This document shows, in pieces, positions 16,420 through 25,463 of a stretch of DNA of 64,000 nt; positions within the stretch are counted from its first letter, which is position 1, and each line of letters starts with the position of its first letter. The notes under the pieces were generated by a model. That model made no database searches. It saw only the letters and a program-made list of their open reading frames with translations, and was not told the origin of the DNA. A program made the translations under genes and the position numbers. Source of the DNA: Xylophilus ampelinus (GTDB lineage Bacteria; Pseudomonadota; Gammaproteobacteria; Burkholderiales; Burkholderiaceae_C); NCBI RefSeq assembly GCF_901875635.1, contig NZ_CABFMN010000022.1, forward strand, positions 45,838 through 109,837. The letters run 5' to 3'.

Positions 16420-18678
16420 ATGAGTGCGGTCGTCCAGCCACAGTCCTCGCCCCGCTCCGCCGGCCCGCGCGCCCCGCACCCGGCGGCCTTGAACGCGGCC
16501 GCCGCCAGCTTCGCGGCGCTCACCGACCGGCTGGATTACCTCAGCGCCGAAGATGTGGAACAGGTGCGCCGCGCATACCGCTTCGCCGACGAAGCGCACC
16601 TTGGCCAGTTGCGCAACAGCGGCGAGCCCTACATCACGCACCCCATCGCCGTGGCCGCGCAGTGCGCGGAATGGAAGCTCGACGCGCAGGCTCTGATGGC
16701 GGCCCTGCTGCACGACGCCATCGAGGACTGCGGCGTCACCAAGACCGACCTGATCGAACGCTTCGGCGCCCCGGTGGCGGAACTGGTCGATGGGCTCACC
16801 AAGCTCGACAAGCTCCAGTTCAACACCCGCGAGGAGGGCCAGGCGGAGTCCTTCCGCAAGATGCTGCTGGCCATGGCGCGCGATGTGCGCGTCATCCTCA
16901 TCAAGCTGGCCGATCGCACCCACAACATGCGCACGCTGGACGATGCGCCTCGCGAGAAGTGGGCGCGCATTTCCAGCGAGACGCTGGACATCTACTCGCC
17001 GATCGCCTACCGGCTGGGCCTGAACCAGACCTACCGCGAACTGCAGGACCTGGCCTTCCGGCACCTGCGGCCCTGGCGCTACGCGATCCTGGCCAAGGCT
17101 GTGGCCAAGGCACGCAGCCGGCGCCGAGACCTGATCCAGAAGGTCCAGCGCGACGTCGAGACCGCCTTCGCCAACGCGCAGATGAGCGTGCGGATGGCGG
17201 GCCGTGAGAAGACGCTGTATTCGATCTATCGCAAGATGGAAGAGAAGCACCTGAGCTTCGCCCAGGTCACCGACATCTACGGCTTCCGGCTCATCGTGCC
17301 GAACGTGATCGCCTGCTACACGGGCCTGGGCATCCTGCACCAGATGTACAAGCCGCTGCCAGGCAAGTTCAAGGACCACATCGCGATCGCCAAGCTCAAC
17401 GGCTACCAGTCGCTGCACACCACGCTCGTCGGCCCCTCGGGCGTGAGCGTGGAGTTCCAGTTGCGCACGGAAGCGATGCACGTGGTCGCGGAGTCGGGTG
17501 TGGCCGCCCACTGGCTGTACAAGGCCTCTGACGCCGCCGGCAACAACAGCGAGCGCCTCAGCGCCAAGTGGCTGCAGTCGCTGCTGGACATCCAGGACGA
17601 GACGCGCGACGCGACCGAGTTCTGGGATCACGTGAAGGTCGACCTCTTCCCGGACGCCGTCTATGTGTTCACGCCGCGCAGCGAGATCATGGCGTTGCCG
17701 CGCGGCGCCACGGTGGTGGACTTCGCGTATGCCATCCACACCCGCATCGGCGACCACACCTCGGCGGCGCGAATCAACGGCGAGCAGGTGCCCCTGCGCA
17801 CCGAGCTCAAGAACGGCGACGTGGTGGAGGTGATCACCGCGCCGGTGTCCACGCCCAATCCGGCCTGGCTGGGCTTCGTGCGCACCGGCCGGGCGCGCTC
17901 CAAGATCCGCCACTACCTCAAGACCCTGGCGCAGGCCGAGTCCGAACGCCTGGGCGAGAAGCTGCTGAGCCAGGCCCTGCGCGCCGAAGGCCTAGGCAAG
18001 TTGCCCGACGACGATGCCGAGAACCAGCCCACCTGGGAAAGGCTGCTGCGCTTCACCGGCAACCGCACGCGTTCCGAGCTGATGACCGACATCGGCCTGG
18101 GCAAGCGCATCGCCACCATCGTGGCCAAGCGTCTCATGGGACTGCTGGCAGAGCGCGGCTTGAAACCCGATGCGTTGATGCTCAGCCGCGAGCGCTTCAC
18201 AGCGCACGAGAGCCTGTCGCAGGGCGCGGTCATGCTCGATGGCAGCGAGAACTCCTCGGTGCGCTTCGCGCTTTGCTGCCGCCCTATCCCCGGTGACCCG
18301 ATCGTCGGCTACCTGGGCCATGGCGAAGGCCTGGTGGTGCACACCGAGGCCTGCGGCGTCGGCCAGCGGCTGCGCCACAAGGACGCCGAGCGCTTCTTTG
18401 CGGTCGACTGGGCGGACGAGCCGGTGCGTACCTTCGAGACGGGCATCGTCGTCACGGCCCGGAACGACAAGGGCGTGCTGGCTCGCGTCGCCGCCACACT
18501 GGCCAATGCCGAGGCCGACATCACGCACGTCGAGATGGCAGAAGAAACACGCCAGGATTCGACCGACCTGCGCTTCGTAATCGCCGTGCGCGACCGCACC
18601 CACCTCGATGCCGTGCTGCGTGCCGCCAAGCGCACGCCGTCTGTGCTGGCCGCCGTGCGCACCATTCCGGCGCCCTGA
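16420..18678 (+). CDS. spoT: Bifunctional (p)ppGpp synthetase/hydrolase SpoT
   Basis: A 752-residue RelA/SpoT homologue that makes and degrades (p)ppGpp. The N-terminal HD hydrolase domain has an intact HDAIEDC, so hydrolase activity is expected. The synthetase domain has YGFRLIV and GKFKDHIAIAKLNGYQSLHT; the K-F-K-D at the substrate-specificity site resembles the bifunctional RxKD type rather than the RelA ExDD type. A TGS domain (VFTPRSEIMALPRGATVVDF) and a C-terminal ACT domain follow. The ATG has no clear ribosome site, and TAAAGT lies 7 nt upstream, a leaderless-type arrangement. Confidence 0.95.
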   Translation: MSAVVQPQSSPRSAGPRAPHPAALNAAAASFAALTDRLDYLSAEDVEQVRRAYRFADEAHLGQLRNSGEPYITHPIAVAAQCAEWKLDAQALMAALLHDAIEDCGVTKTDLIERFGAPVAELVDGLTKLDKLQFNTREEGQAESFRKMLLAMARDVRVILIKLADRTHNMRTLDDAPREKWARISSETLDIYSPIAYRLGLNQTYRELQDLAFRHLRPWRYAILAKAVAKARSRRRDLIQKVQRDVETAFANAQMSVRMAGREKTLYSIYRKMEEKHLSFAQVTDIYGFRLIVPNVIACYTGLGILHQMYKPLPGKFKDHIAIAKLNGYQSLHTTLVGPSGVSVEFQLRTEAMHVVAESGVAAHWLYKASDAAGNNSERLSAKWLQSLLDIQDETRDATEFWDHVKVDLFPDAVYVFTPRSEIMALPRGATVVDFAYAIHTRIGDHTSAARINGEQVPLRTELKNGDVVEVITAPVSTPNPAWLGFVRTGRARSKIRHYLKTLAQAESERLGEKLLSQALRAEGLGKLPDDDAENQPTWERLLRFTGNRTRSELMTDIGLGKRIATIVAKRLMGLLAERGLKPDALMLSRERFTAHESLSQGAVMLDGSENSSVRFALCCRPIPGDPIVGYLGHGEGLVVHTEACGVGQRLRHKDAERFFAVDWADEPVRTFETGIVVTARNDKGVLARVAATLANAEADITHVEMAEETRQDSTDLRFVIAVRDRTHLDAVLRAAKRTPSVLAAVRTIPAP

Positions 18679-18702
18679 AAGTACCTCTGCCGATCGGGTC
18701 TG

Positions 18703-19263
18703 TCAGGCCGGTGCCGGGTACTCGACGCGCAGCACCTCGACCTCCCGCGTGCCGGCCGGCGTCACCAGCTTCACCACATCGCCCACCCGTGCCTTGAGCA
18801 GGGCGCGCGCCACCGGAGAGATCCAGCTCACCTGCTGGCGTGAACTCTCCGCTTCGTCGATGCCGAGGATGGTGACCGTGCGCTCCACACCCTCTTCGTC
18901 TGCATACGACACCGTCGCGCCAAAGAACACTTGATCGCCGCCGTGGTGGATCGACGGATCGGTGACCTCGGCGATCTCCAACCGCTTCGTCAGGAAGCGA
19001 ATGCGTCGATCGATCTCGCGCAGGCGCTTCTTGCCATAGAGGTAGTCGCCGTTCTCGGAGCGGTCGCCGTTCTTTGCAGCCCAATGCACCGCCTCGACGA
19101 CCTTCGGCCGCTCGTTGTCCATGAGATCGAGCAACTCCGCGCGCAGGCGCGCGTATCCCTGTGGCGTGACGTAGTTCTTGCCGCCCGGGGGCAAGGGTGG
19201 CAGCCCGCCGGCATCGCCATCCTCGTCGTCGGCGTCGCTTTCCTTGGTGAAGGCTTTGCTCAT
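18703..19263 (-). CDS. greB: Transcription elongation factor GreB
   Basis: A 186-residue Gre factor that rescues backtracked RNA polymerase by stimulating transcript cleavage. The coiled-coil half (YVTPQGYARLRAELLDLMDN to SENGDYLYGKKRLREIDRRI) carries the conserved acidic tip, and the C-terminal FKBP-like half has ATVSYADEEG and the SPVARALL motif. The acidic N-terminal extension and length fit GreB rather than GreA. Start at ATG 19263 with GGAG a few nt upstream. It converges on spoT. Confidence 0.93.
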   Translation of the reverse strand: MSKAFTKESDADDEDGDAGGLPPLPPGGKNYVTPQGYARLRAELLDLMDNERPKVVEAVHWAAKNGDRSENGDYLYGKKRLREIDRRIRFLTKRLEIAEVTDPSIHHGGDQVFFGATVSYADEEGVERTVTILGIDEAESSRQQVSWISPVARALLKARVGDVVKLVTPAGTREVEVLRVEYPAPA

Positions 19264-19301
19264 GGAGGAGCTTATGCACGCAGCGGAGAAAACCAAAAAG
19301 A

Positions 19302-19329
19302 AAAGCCCGCAACTTTCGTTGCGGGCTTT
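19302..19329 (-). terminator. Intrinsic terminator downstream of tRNA-Arg
   Basis: A perfect 12-bp stem AAAGCCCGCAAC/GTTGCGGGCTTT with a 4-nt loop. On the minus strand it is followed by TTCTTTTT, right after the tRNA-Arg 3' end. It also lies in the greB leader. Confidence 0.85.
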
Positions 19330-19333
19330 GAAG

Positions 19334-19410
19334 TGGTGCGGCTGGCAGGAATCGAACCCACGACCCCTTGGTTCGTAGCCAAGTACTCTATCCAGCTGAG
19401 CTACAGCCGC
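19334..19410 (-). tRNA. tRNA-Arg (ACG)
   Basis: A 77-nt tRNA with encoded CCA. Acceptor GCGGCTG/CAGCCGC, anticodon loop CTACGAA (anticodon ACG, a substrate for TadA), and a standard T-loop. Confidence 0.95.
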
Positions 19411-19481
19411 TAAGCTCGCAAGTATAGCACGCGTTTTTTGCGCATCCTGGACTCGCGAAAATATCTTCTCGAAACCTCGCG

Positions 19482-19558
<77 letters not shown>

Positions 19559-19606
19559 ACGCGACGCGGGATTCTAGGCGTCCGGCCGCGGGCTTCAGGA
19601 CACGTC

Positions 19607-20611
19607 CTATTTGTGATGGCTGAGCGCGTTGCTCACCAGGCGCGAGGTGATGTCCACGATCTGGATCATGCGGTCGTAGGGCATGCGCGTAGGCCCAATC
19701 ACGCCCAGCGTGCCCACCACCTCGCCGTCGACCTCGTAGTTCGCACTGACGACGGACAGTTCCTCGTAGGGAACGACCTGGCTTTCGCCGCCGATGAAGA
19801 TGCGCACGCCATCGGCCTTGCTCGACACGTCGAGCAGCCGCAGCAGCTGCGCCTTCTGCTCGAAGAGCTCGAAGGCACGCCGCAGCTGGCCCATGTCGCT
19901 CGAGAAATCGCTCACCGCCAGGAGGTTGCGTTCGCCGGCGACGACCACTTCCTCCTGCGCCTGCGTCATGGCTTCGGAGCTGACCTGCACCGCCGCCTGC
20001 ATCAGCGAGGCGATCTCGCCGCGCAGCGTGTCCATCTCGGTCTTCAGGCGGTCGCGCACCTGTTCCATCGACAAGCCGCTGTAGTTCGCATTGAGATAGT
20101 TCGACGCCTCCACCAGCTCGGACTGCGAGTACTCGCGGTCGGTGAAGATGACACGGTTCTGCACATCGCCATCGGGCGAGACGATGATGACCAGCAGCCG
20201 CCTGTCGGAAAGCCGCAGGAATTCGATGTGGCGGAAGGCCGAAGTGCGCCGAGGCGCCATGACCACGCCGACGAACTGCGAGAGATTCGACAGCAGCTGT
20301 GCCGCATTCGCGATCACCTTCTGCGGCTGGTCGGCCGGCAAGCTTGGCGCGGCGAGCTGCGGCCGCTGCGCGGTGAGCATGGTGTCGACGAAGAGGCGAT
20401 ACCCGCGCGCGGTCGGGATGCGGCCCGCCGAGGTGTGCGGACTCACGATGAGGCCCAGTTCCTCGAGGTCGGCCATCACGTTCCGGATGGTCGCGGGCGA
20501 GAGTTCCAGCCCGGGCGCACGGGAGAGCGTGCGCGAACCGACGGGCGTGCCGTCGGCGATGTATCGCTCGACCAAAGTCTTGAGCAACAACTTGGCGCGG
20601 TCGTCCAGCAT
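19607..20611 (-). CDS. hrcA: Heat-inducible transcriptional repressor HrcA
   Basis: A 334-residue HrcA, the repressor that binds CIRCE elements of groE and dnaK operons. The N-terminal winged helix ([28 protein letters not shown]) and the FIGGES stretch near the C-terminus are clear. It is divergent from nadK across 30 nt, as in many Burkholderiales. No CIRCE element is seen next to it. Confidence 0.95.
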   Translation of the reverse strand: MLDDRAKLLLKTLVERYIADGTPVGSRTLSRAPGLELSPATIRNVMADLEELGLIVSPHTSAGRIPTARGYRLFVDTMLTAQRPQLAAPSLPADQPQKVIANAAQLLSNLSQFVGVVMAPRRTSAFRHIEFLRLSDRRLLVIIVSPDGDVQNRVIFTDREYSQSELVEASNYLNANYSGLSMEQVRDRLKTEMDTLRGEIASLMQAAVQVSSEAMTQAQEEVVVAGERNLLAVSDFSSDMGQLRRAFELFEQKAQLLRLLDVSSKADGVRIFIGGESQVVPYEELSVVSANYEVDGEVVGTLGVIGPTRMPYDRMIQIVDITSRLVSNALSHHK

Positions 20612-20641
20612 TGAAAGATTTTAGTGTTGTAATTTGTAGCC

Positions 20642-21544
20642 ATGATCCCGCCCTTTCGCCACGTGGCCCTCATCGGAAAGTACCAGGCACAGGCGGCGCG
20701 CGCTCAAGATCGGGTGATGGACGACATTGGCGATTTCCTGCGCTCGCAGGGCTGCTCGGTGGTGCTTGAACGCAGCAGCGCCGAAAGCGATTCCGACGGG
20801 ATGCCGGCGAAGACCTGCCGCCATCCGGTGCTGAGCGTCGAGCAGATCGGCGAGCAGTGCGACCTGGGGCTGGTGGTCGGCGGCGACGGCACGATGCTCG
20901 GCATCGGCCGCCAGCTCGCACCGTACGGCGTTCCGCTGATCGGCATCAACCGCGGCCGGCTCGGCTTCATCACCGACATCCCGCTGGACAACTACCAGGC
21001 CACGCTCACCCCCATGCTGGCCGGCGAATACGAGGAAGACCACCGCAGCCTCATGCATGCGCAGGTGGTGCGCGATGGCGCGGTCGTGTTCGACGCCCTG
21101 GCGATGAACGACGTCGTGGTCAACCGTGGCGCGACCTCGGGCATGGTCGAGCTGCGGGTGTCGGTGGGTCGCAACTTCGTGGCCAATCAGCGGGCGGACG
21201 GGCTCATCATCGCCACCCCCACCGGCTCGACGGCCTATGCCCTGTCGGCCGGCGGGCCGCTGCTGCACCCGTCGATCCCGGGCTGGGTGCTGGTGCCGAT
21301 CGCACCGCACACGCTGTCGAACCGGCCGATCCTGCTGCCCGATGCCGAGGAGATCACGATCGAAGTGGTCGGCGGCCGCGACGCCAGCGCCAATTTCGAC
21401 ATGCAGTCGCTGGCCTCGCTGGTGCACGGCGACCAGATCGTGGTGCGGCGCTCCGACTACCGCGTGCGCTTCCTGCATCCGCGCGGCTGGAGCTATTTCG
21501 ACACCTTGCGCAAGAAACTCCACTGGAACGAAGGAGGTTCCTGA
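20642..21544 (+). CDS. nadK: NAD kinase
   Basis: A 300-residue ATP-NAD kinase that makes NADP. The GGDGT motif is at 80-84, followed by [11 protein letters not shown], the NDVVVNRG motif, and the glycine-rich ATPTGSTAY site. The gene begins only 30 nt from hrcA, and recN follows 88 nt downstream across a GC-rich spacer repeat. Confidence 0.95.
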   Translation: MIPPFRHVALIGKYQAQAARAQDRVMDDIGDFLRSQGCSVVLERSSAESDSDGMPAKTCRHPVLSVEQIGEQCDLGLVVGGDGTMLGIGRQLAPYGVPLIGINRGRLGFITDIPLDNYQATLTPMLAGEYEEDHRSLMHAQVVRDGAVVFDALAMNDVVVNRGATSGMVELRVSVGRNFVANQRADGLIIATPTGSTAYALSAGGPLLHPSIPGWVLVPIAPHTLSNRPILLPDAEEITIEVVGGRDASANFDMQSLASLVHGDQIVVRRSDYRVRFLHPRGWSYFDTLRKKLHWNEGGS

Positions 21545-21547
21545 GCA

Positions 21548-21625
21548 TGTGCCCCCACGCTCCTCACTGCGTGTATCCGCTGTCGCCCGAGGGGGCGAAG
21601 GCCCGCCTCGGGGCGGCCCGTCGGG
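21548..21625 (+). repeat. GC-rich intergenic repeat, copy 1
   Basis: The spacer between nadK and recN has CCCCCACGCTC, a short variable arm, then CCCGAGGGGGCGAAGGCC and CTCGGGGCGGCCC. The CGAGGGGG/CCCCCGAG-like segments can pair. A similar element fills the recN-rapZ spacer. Confidence 0.6.
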
Positions 21626-21632
21626 AGTCCTG

Positions 21633-23333
21633 ATGGCCTTGCGTCGCATTGCCCTGCGCGATTTCGTCATCGTCCGCGCGCTCGAGCTCGACCTCGGTGC
21701 GGGCTTCACCGTGCTCACCGGGGAGACCGGCGCCGGCAAGTCGATCCTCATCGACGCGCTGCAACTCGCCCTGGGCAATCGCGCCGACGCGGGTGCGGTG
21801 CGCGAAGGGGCCGAGCGCCTGGACGTGAGCGCCGAGTTCGACGCCGACCCGGCCCTCACCGCCTGGCTGGACGAAGGTGGCTTCGAGGCCAACGAAGCAT
21901 TGCTCCTGCGCCGCACGGTCGACCTGCAGGGCCGCAGCCGCGGCTGGATCAACGGCAGCCCGGCCACCGCCGCGCAACTGCGTGAACTGGGCGACCGCCT
22001 GCTCGACATCCATGGCCAGCACGCCTGGCAGAGCCTCACGCGGACTGAATCCGTGCGCGGCCTGCTCGACGCCTACGCCGGCGTGCAGACCGCGGCCATG
22101 GACGACGCCTGGCAGAAGTGGCGGCAGGCCCTCGGCGCGCTGGAATCCGCGCGCCAGGCGCAGGACACGCTGCAGCGCGAACGCGAGCGCCTGCAATGGC
22201 AGGTCGGCGAGGTCGACAAGCTGGCACCCGGCGAGGACGAGTGGGACGAACTCTCGGCCCAGCACTCGCGGCTGTCGAATGCCCAGGCCTTGATCGATGC
22301 CGCCGAAGGCGCCGCCGCGGCGCTGGAGGACGACGAGGCCGGCGCGCTGTCCGCGCTGTCGCGCGCCATCTCGCTGCTGCAGGACTGCGAGCACATCGAG
22401 CCCGAGTTCAAGACGCTCGGAGAGGCGCTGGCCTCCAGCGTGGCCCAGGCTGCCGATGCGGCCCATTCATTGCACAGCTACCTGCGGCGCGCCGACGTCG
22501 ACCCACAGCGACTGGCGGAACTCGACGAGCGCATGGGCCTGTGGATGTCGCTCGCGCGCCGCTACAAGCGCACGCCGGCCGAATTGCCCGCCCTGCTGGC
22601 CGGCTGGCGCGCCGAGCTGCAGACGCTCGATGCGCAAAGCGACCTGGCCGCGCTGGAAGCGAAGGAGCAAGCGGCGCAGCAGGCCTTCCTGACGGCGGCG
22701 CGCGCCGTCTCCAAGGCTCGGCAGCAAGCCGCACCCAAACTGTCGGCGGCGGTCACGCAGGCGATGCAGGGGCTGGGCATGCAGGGCGGGCGCTTCGAAG
22801 TCAGCCTGCAGCCCTTGCCGCAGCCCGGCCGCGCGGGGCTCGAAGAGGCCACCTTCCTCGTCGCCGGCCATGCCGGCAGCACGCCGCGCCCCATCGGTAA
22901 GGTGGCGTCCGGCGGCGAGCTGTCGCGCATCGCGCTGGCCATCGCAGTGACGACCAGCGAACTGGGCACGGCACAGACGCTGATCTTCGACGAGGTCGAC
23001 TCCGGCGTCGGCGGTGCCGTGGCCGAGACCGTCGGCCGCCTCATGCAGCAGCTCGGCCGCGACCGCCAGGTGCTCGCCGTGACGCACCTGCCCCAGGTGG
23101 CGGCCTGTGCCGACCATCACCTGCTCGTGGCCAAGCGCGCGGCGGCAGATGCCAAGGACGGCGGCACCCGCACCGAAAGCAGCGTCCAGCCCCTGGACGG
23201 CGAGGGCCGCACGCGCGAGATCGCCCGCATGCTGGGCGGCGAGCGCGTGTCCGCCACCTCGCTGGCCCATGCGCGCGAGATGCTCGATCGGCCGCCGGCC
23301 GGCGGCAAGGCGCGCGCCAAGGCGACGTCCTGA
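21633..23333 (+). CDS. recN: DNA repair protein RecN
   Basis: A 566-residue SMC-like ATPase acting in double-strand break repair. Walker A GETGAGKS is at 30-37, and a long central coiled coil (about 150-370) is interrupted by the usual hinge-like stretch. The signature (VASGGELSRIALA) and Walker B (LIFDEVDSGVGG) complete the ATPase head. Start at ATG 21633, immediately after the intergenic repeat. Confidence 0.95.
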   Translation: MALRRIALRDFVIVRALELDLGAGFTVLTGETGAGKSILIDALQLALGNRADAGAVREGAERLDVSAEFDADPALTAWLDEGGFEANEALLLRRTVDLQGRSRGWINGSPATAAQLRELGDRLLDIHGQHAWQSLTRTESVRGLLDAYAGVQTAAMDDAWQKWRQALGALESARQAQDTLQRERERLQWQVGEVDKLAPGEDEWDELSAQHSRLSNAQALIDAAEGAAAALEDDEAGALSALSRAISLLQDCEHIEPEFKTLGEALASSVAQAADAAHSLHSYLRRADVDPQRLAELDERMGLWMSLARRYKRTPAELPALLAGWRAELQTLDAQSDLAALEAKEQAAQQAFLTAARAVSKARQQAAPKLSAAVTQAMQGLGMQGGRFEVSLQPLPQPGRAGLEEATFLVAGHAGSTPRPIGKVASGGELSRIALAIAVTTSELGTAQTLIFDEVDSGVGGAVAETVGRLMQQLGRDRQVLAVTHLPQVAACADHHLLVAKRAAADAKDGGTRTESSVQPLDGEGRTREIARMLGGERVSATSLAHAREMLDRPPAGGKARAKATS

Positions 23334-23344
23334 AATGAAACAGC

Positions 23345-23420
23345 CCCCACGCTCCCCCGCTTCGCGCGGTCCGTTGCCCCCCGAGGGAGCGCGTCAGTCG
23401 CTTCGGGCGGCCGAGCGCGA
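23345..23420 (+). repeat. GC-rich intergenic repeat, copy 2
   Basis: Shares the CCCCCACGCTC start and the CCCGAGGGAGCG and TTCGGGCGGCCGAG segments with the copy before recN. It fills the 92-nt recN-rapZ spacer. Confidence 0.6.
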
Positions 23421-23425
23421 CTGAC

Positions 23426-24295
23426 ATGGACCTCGTCCTCATCACCGGCATGTCCGGCTCCGGCAAGTCGGTCGCGCTGCACGCGCTGGAAGACGCCGGC
23501 TACTACTGCGTCGACAACCTGCCGCCCGAACTGCTGGAGTCTTTCATCACGCTGCAGACACAGCAGAACGCCACGCGCGTGGCCGTCGCGATCGACGTGC
23601 GCAGCGGCGTGTCCCTGCCGCTGGTACCGCTGCAGCTGGGCACGCTGCGGCGCGAAGGCATCGCGCTGCGCTCGCTCTTTCTCGATGCCACGACCGATGC
23701 GCTGTTGCGACGCTATTCGGAGACGCGGCGGCGCCACCCGCTGTCGAGGCAGGACGGCCGGGTGGACGCGCCGGAGCAGGAACGCGCGCTGGCGCAGGCC
23801 ATCGAGCTGGAGCGCGAGCTGCTGGCCGACCTGCGCGACGGCGCCGACGTGATCGACACCAGCCTGATCCGCCCGGCGCAGCTGCGCACCTACATCAAGG
23901 CGCTGATCGGCGCGCCGCAGCGCCAGCTCACGCTGGTGTTCCAGTCCTTCGCCTTCAAGCGCGGGCTGCCGCTGGACGCGGATTTCGTCTTCGACGTGCG
24001 CATGCTGCCCAACCCGCACTACGTGGCCGAACTCCGGCCGCTCACCGGACGTGACGCGCCGGTGGCCGAGTGGCTGCGCGAGCACGACGCGGTGGCACGC
24101 ATGTATGCGGACATCGAGGGCTTCCTGCAGCACTGGCTGGACGCGCTGGCCGACGACCACCGCAGCTACGTCACGGTGGCCATCGGCTGCACCGGTGGCC
24201 AGCACCGCTCGGTGTTCCTGGTCGAGCAACTGGCGCGCAGCTTCGGCGACCGCTGGGCCGCGCTGAAACGGCACCGCGAGCTCGACACCGAGTAG
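23426..24295 (+). CDS. rapZ: RNase adapter protein RapZ
   Basis: A 289-residue RapZ/YvcJ nucleotide-binding protein. The P-loop is TGMSGSGKS at 7-15, followed by [14 protein letters not shown], the RRRHPL block, and the C-terminal domain ending in [12 protein letters not shown]. In E. coli RapZ delivers the sRNA GlmZ to RNase E to control amino-sugar synthesis; whether that circuit exists here is unknown. Confidence 0.94.
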   Translation: MDLVLITGMSGSGKSVALHALEDAGYYCVDNLPPELLESFITLQTQQNATRVAVAIDVRSGVSLPLVPLQLGTLRREGIALRSLFLDATTDALLRRYSETRRRHPLSRQDGRVDAPEQERALAQAIELERELLADLRDGADVIDTSLIRPAQLRTYIKALIGAPQRQLTLVFQSFAFKRGLPLDADFVFDVRMLPNPHYVAELRPLTGRDAPVAEWLREHDAVARMYADIEGFLQHWLDALADDHRSYVTVAIGCTGGQHRSVFLVEQLARSFGDRWAALKRHRELDTE

Positions 24296-24306
24296 ATCAG
24301 CGCCGA

Positions 24307-24372
24307 ATTACTATCAATTTCATAGCTGCTTGCGCAGGTGGGACGGGCGCTGGAGCCCGATTTGGCACTCAA
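24307..24372 (+). repeat. Dispersed 65-bp repeat, copy B
   Basis: Starts ATTACTATCAATTTCATAGC and continues through TGCTTGCGCAGG and GGGACGGGCGCTGG. It fills the rapZ-mutY convergent spacer, and its tail contains the mutY stop codon. Confidence 0.85.
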
Positions 24373-25463
24373 ATGCCAGCGGCACCCAGTCGCTGCTCGA
24401 GCAGCTTGCGCACCGGTGCCGGCAGGCCCAGCACCTTCCAGGCATCGGCGGCCACCCACTGCCCGGCACCGGACACCGGTGCCGCATCGCCGGCCGTCCA
24501 GCGCTCGACGGGGTGCAGGTGCAGGTCCTTGTGCGTGAGCACATGGGTGAAGGCCGGCAGGTCGACGAAGCCGGCGTCGCCGCTCACGTCGCACGCGGCC
24601 AGCAGCGCGGCATGGCTGTCAAAAGCCGGCAGGCCGTAGAGACCGGCCCAGATGCCGCGTGCAGGCCGCTTCTCCAGCCACACGCCGCCATCGTCGCGGC
24701 GCGCCAGCAGCAGCCACAGCGCCTGCGCGCTGCGGCGCAGCTTGCGCGTCTTGACCGGAAAGCGGTCCGCGGCGCCCAGTGCACGTGCGCGGCACAGCGA
24801 CTGCACCGGGCACAGCAGGCAGTTGGGCTGGCGCGGCAGGCACACGGTGGCGCCGAGGTCCATCAGCCCCTGCGTGTAGGCGGAGATGGCTTCGCGTTCG
24901 CCCTCGGGCGGCAGCAATTCGGTGGCGGCATCCCACAGAAGGCGCTCCTGCGCGGCGCTCGCCAGGTCGCCCTCGAAGGCCAGCAGCCGCCCCAGCACGC
25001 GCTTGACGTTGCCGTCCAGGATCGCCACCCGCTCGCCGAAACAGAAGGCCGCGATGGCCGCCGCCGTCGAACGCCCGATGCCCGGCAAGGTGGCGAGTTC
25101 GGCTGCGCTGTGGGGAAAGGCGCCGCCGAATCTCGCCACCACCTCCTGCGCACAGCGGTGCAGGTTGCGGGCGCGGCTGTAGTAGCCCAGGCCGCTCCAC
25201 AGGCCGAGAATCTCGTCCTCGGGCGCGGCTGCCAGCGCCGCCACGGTGGGAAAGCGTTCGAGGAATCGGGCGTAGTAGCCCAGCACGGTGACCACCTGGG
25301 TCTGCTGCAGCATGACCTCGGACAGCCACACGCGGTAAGGATCGTGCGTGTTCTGCCATGGCAGCGTGCTGCGGCCGTGGCTTCGCTGCCAGTCGACAAG
25401 CAGGGGAGCGAAGGTGGCGGCCAGCGCCTTCGCCGACGCCTCCGCGGGGGACGGGCCCCTCAC
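24369..25463 (-). CDS. mutY: A/G-specific adenine glycosylase MutY
   Basis: A 364-residue MutY that removes adenine mispaired with 8-oxoguanine. Catalytic Glu49 (WLSEVMLQQTQ), helix-hairpin-helix LPGIGRSTAAAI, Asp150 (LDGNVKRV), the [4Fe-4S] ligands C208-x6-C215-x2-C218-x5-C224, and a C-terminal NUDIX-like domain are all present. The GTG start overlaps the dynamin gene's stop (GTGA), so it is translationally coupled to it. The stop lies in dispersed repeat B. Confidence 0.95.
   Translation of the reverse strand: MRGPSPAEASAKALAATFAPLLVDWQRSHGRSTLPWQNTHDPYRVWLSEVMLQQTQVVTVLGYYARFLERFPTVAALAAAPEDEILGLWSGLGYYSRARNLHRCAQEVVARFGGAFPHSAAELATLPGIGRSTAAAIAAFCFGERVAILDGNVKRVLGRLLAFEGDLASAAQERLLWDAATELLPPEGEREAISAYTQGLMDLGATVCLPRQPNCLLCPVQSLCRARALGAADRFPVKTRKLRRSAQALWLLLARRDDGGVWLEKRPARGIWAGLYGLPAFDSHAALLAACDVSGDAGFVDLPAFTHVLTHKDLHLHPVERWTAGDAAPVSGAGQWVAADAWKVLGLPAPVRKLLEQRLGAAGI

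Noticed and set aside
24361..24379. TTTGGCACTCAAATGCC as a sigma-54 promoter near mutY.
   Set aside because: The GG to GC spacing is 9 nt, not 10, and it lies in the tail of a dispersed repeat at the 3' end of genes.
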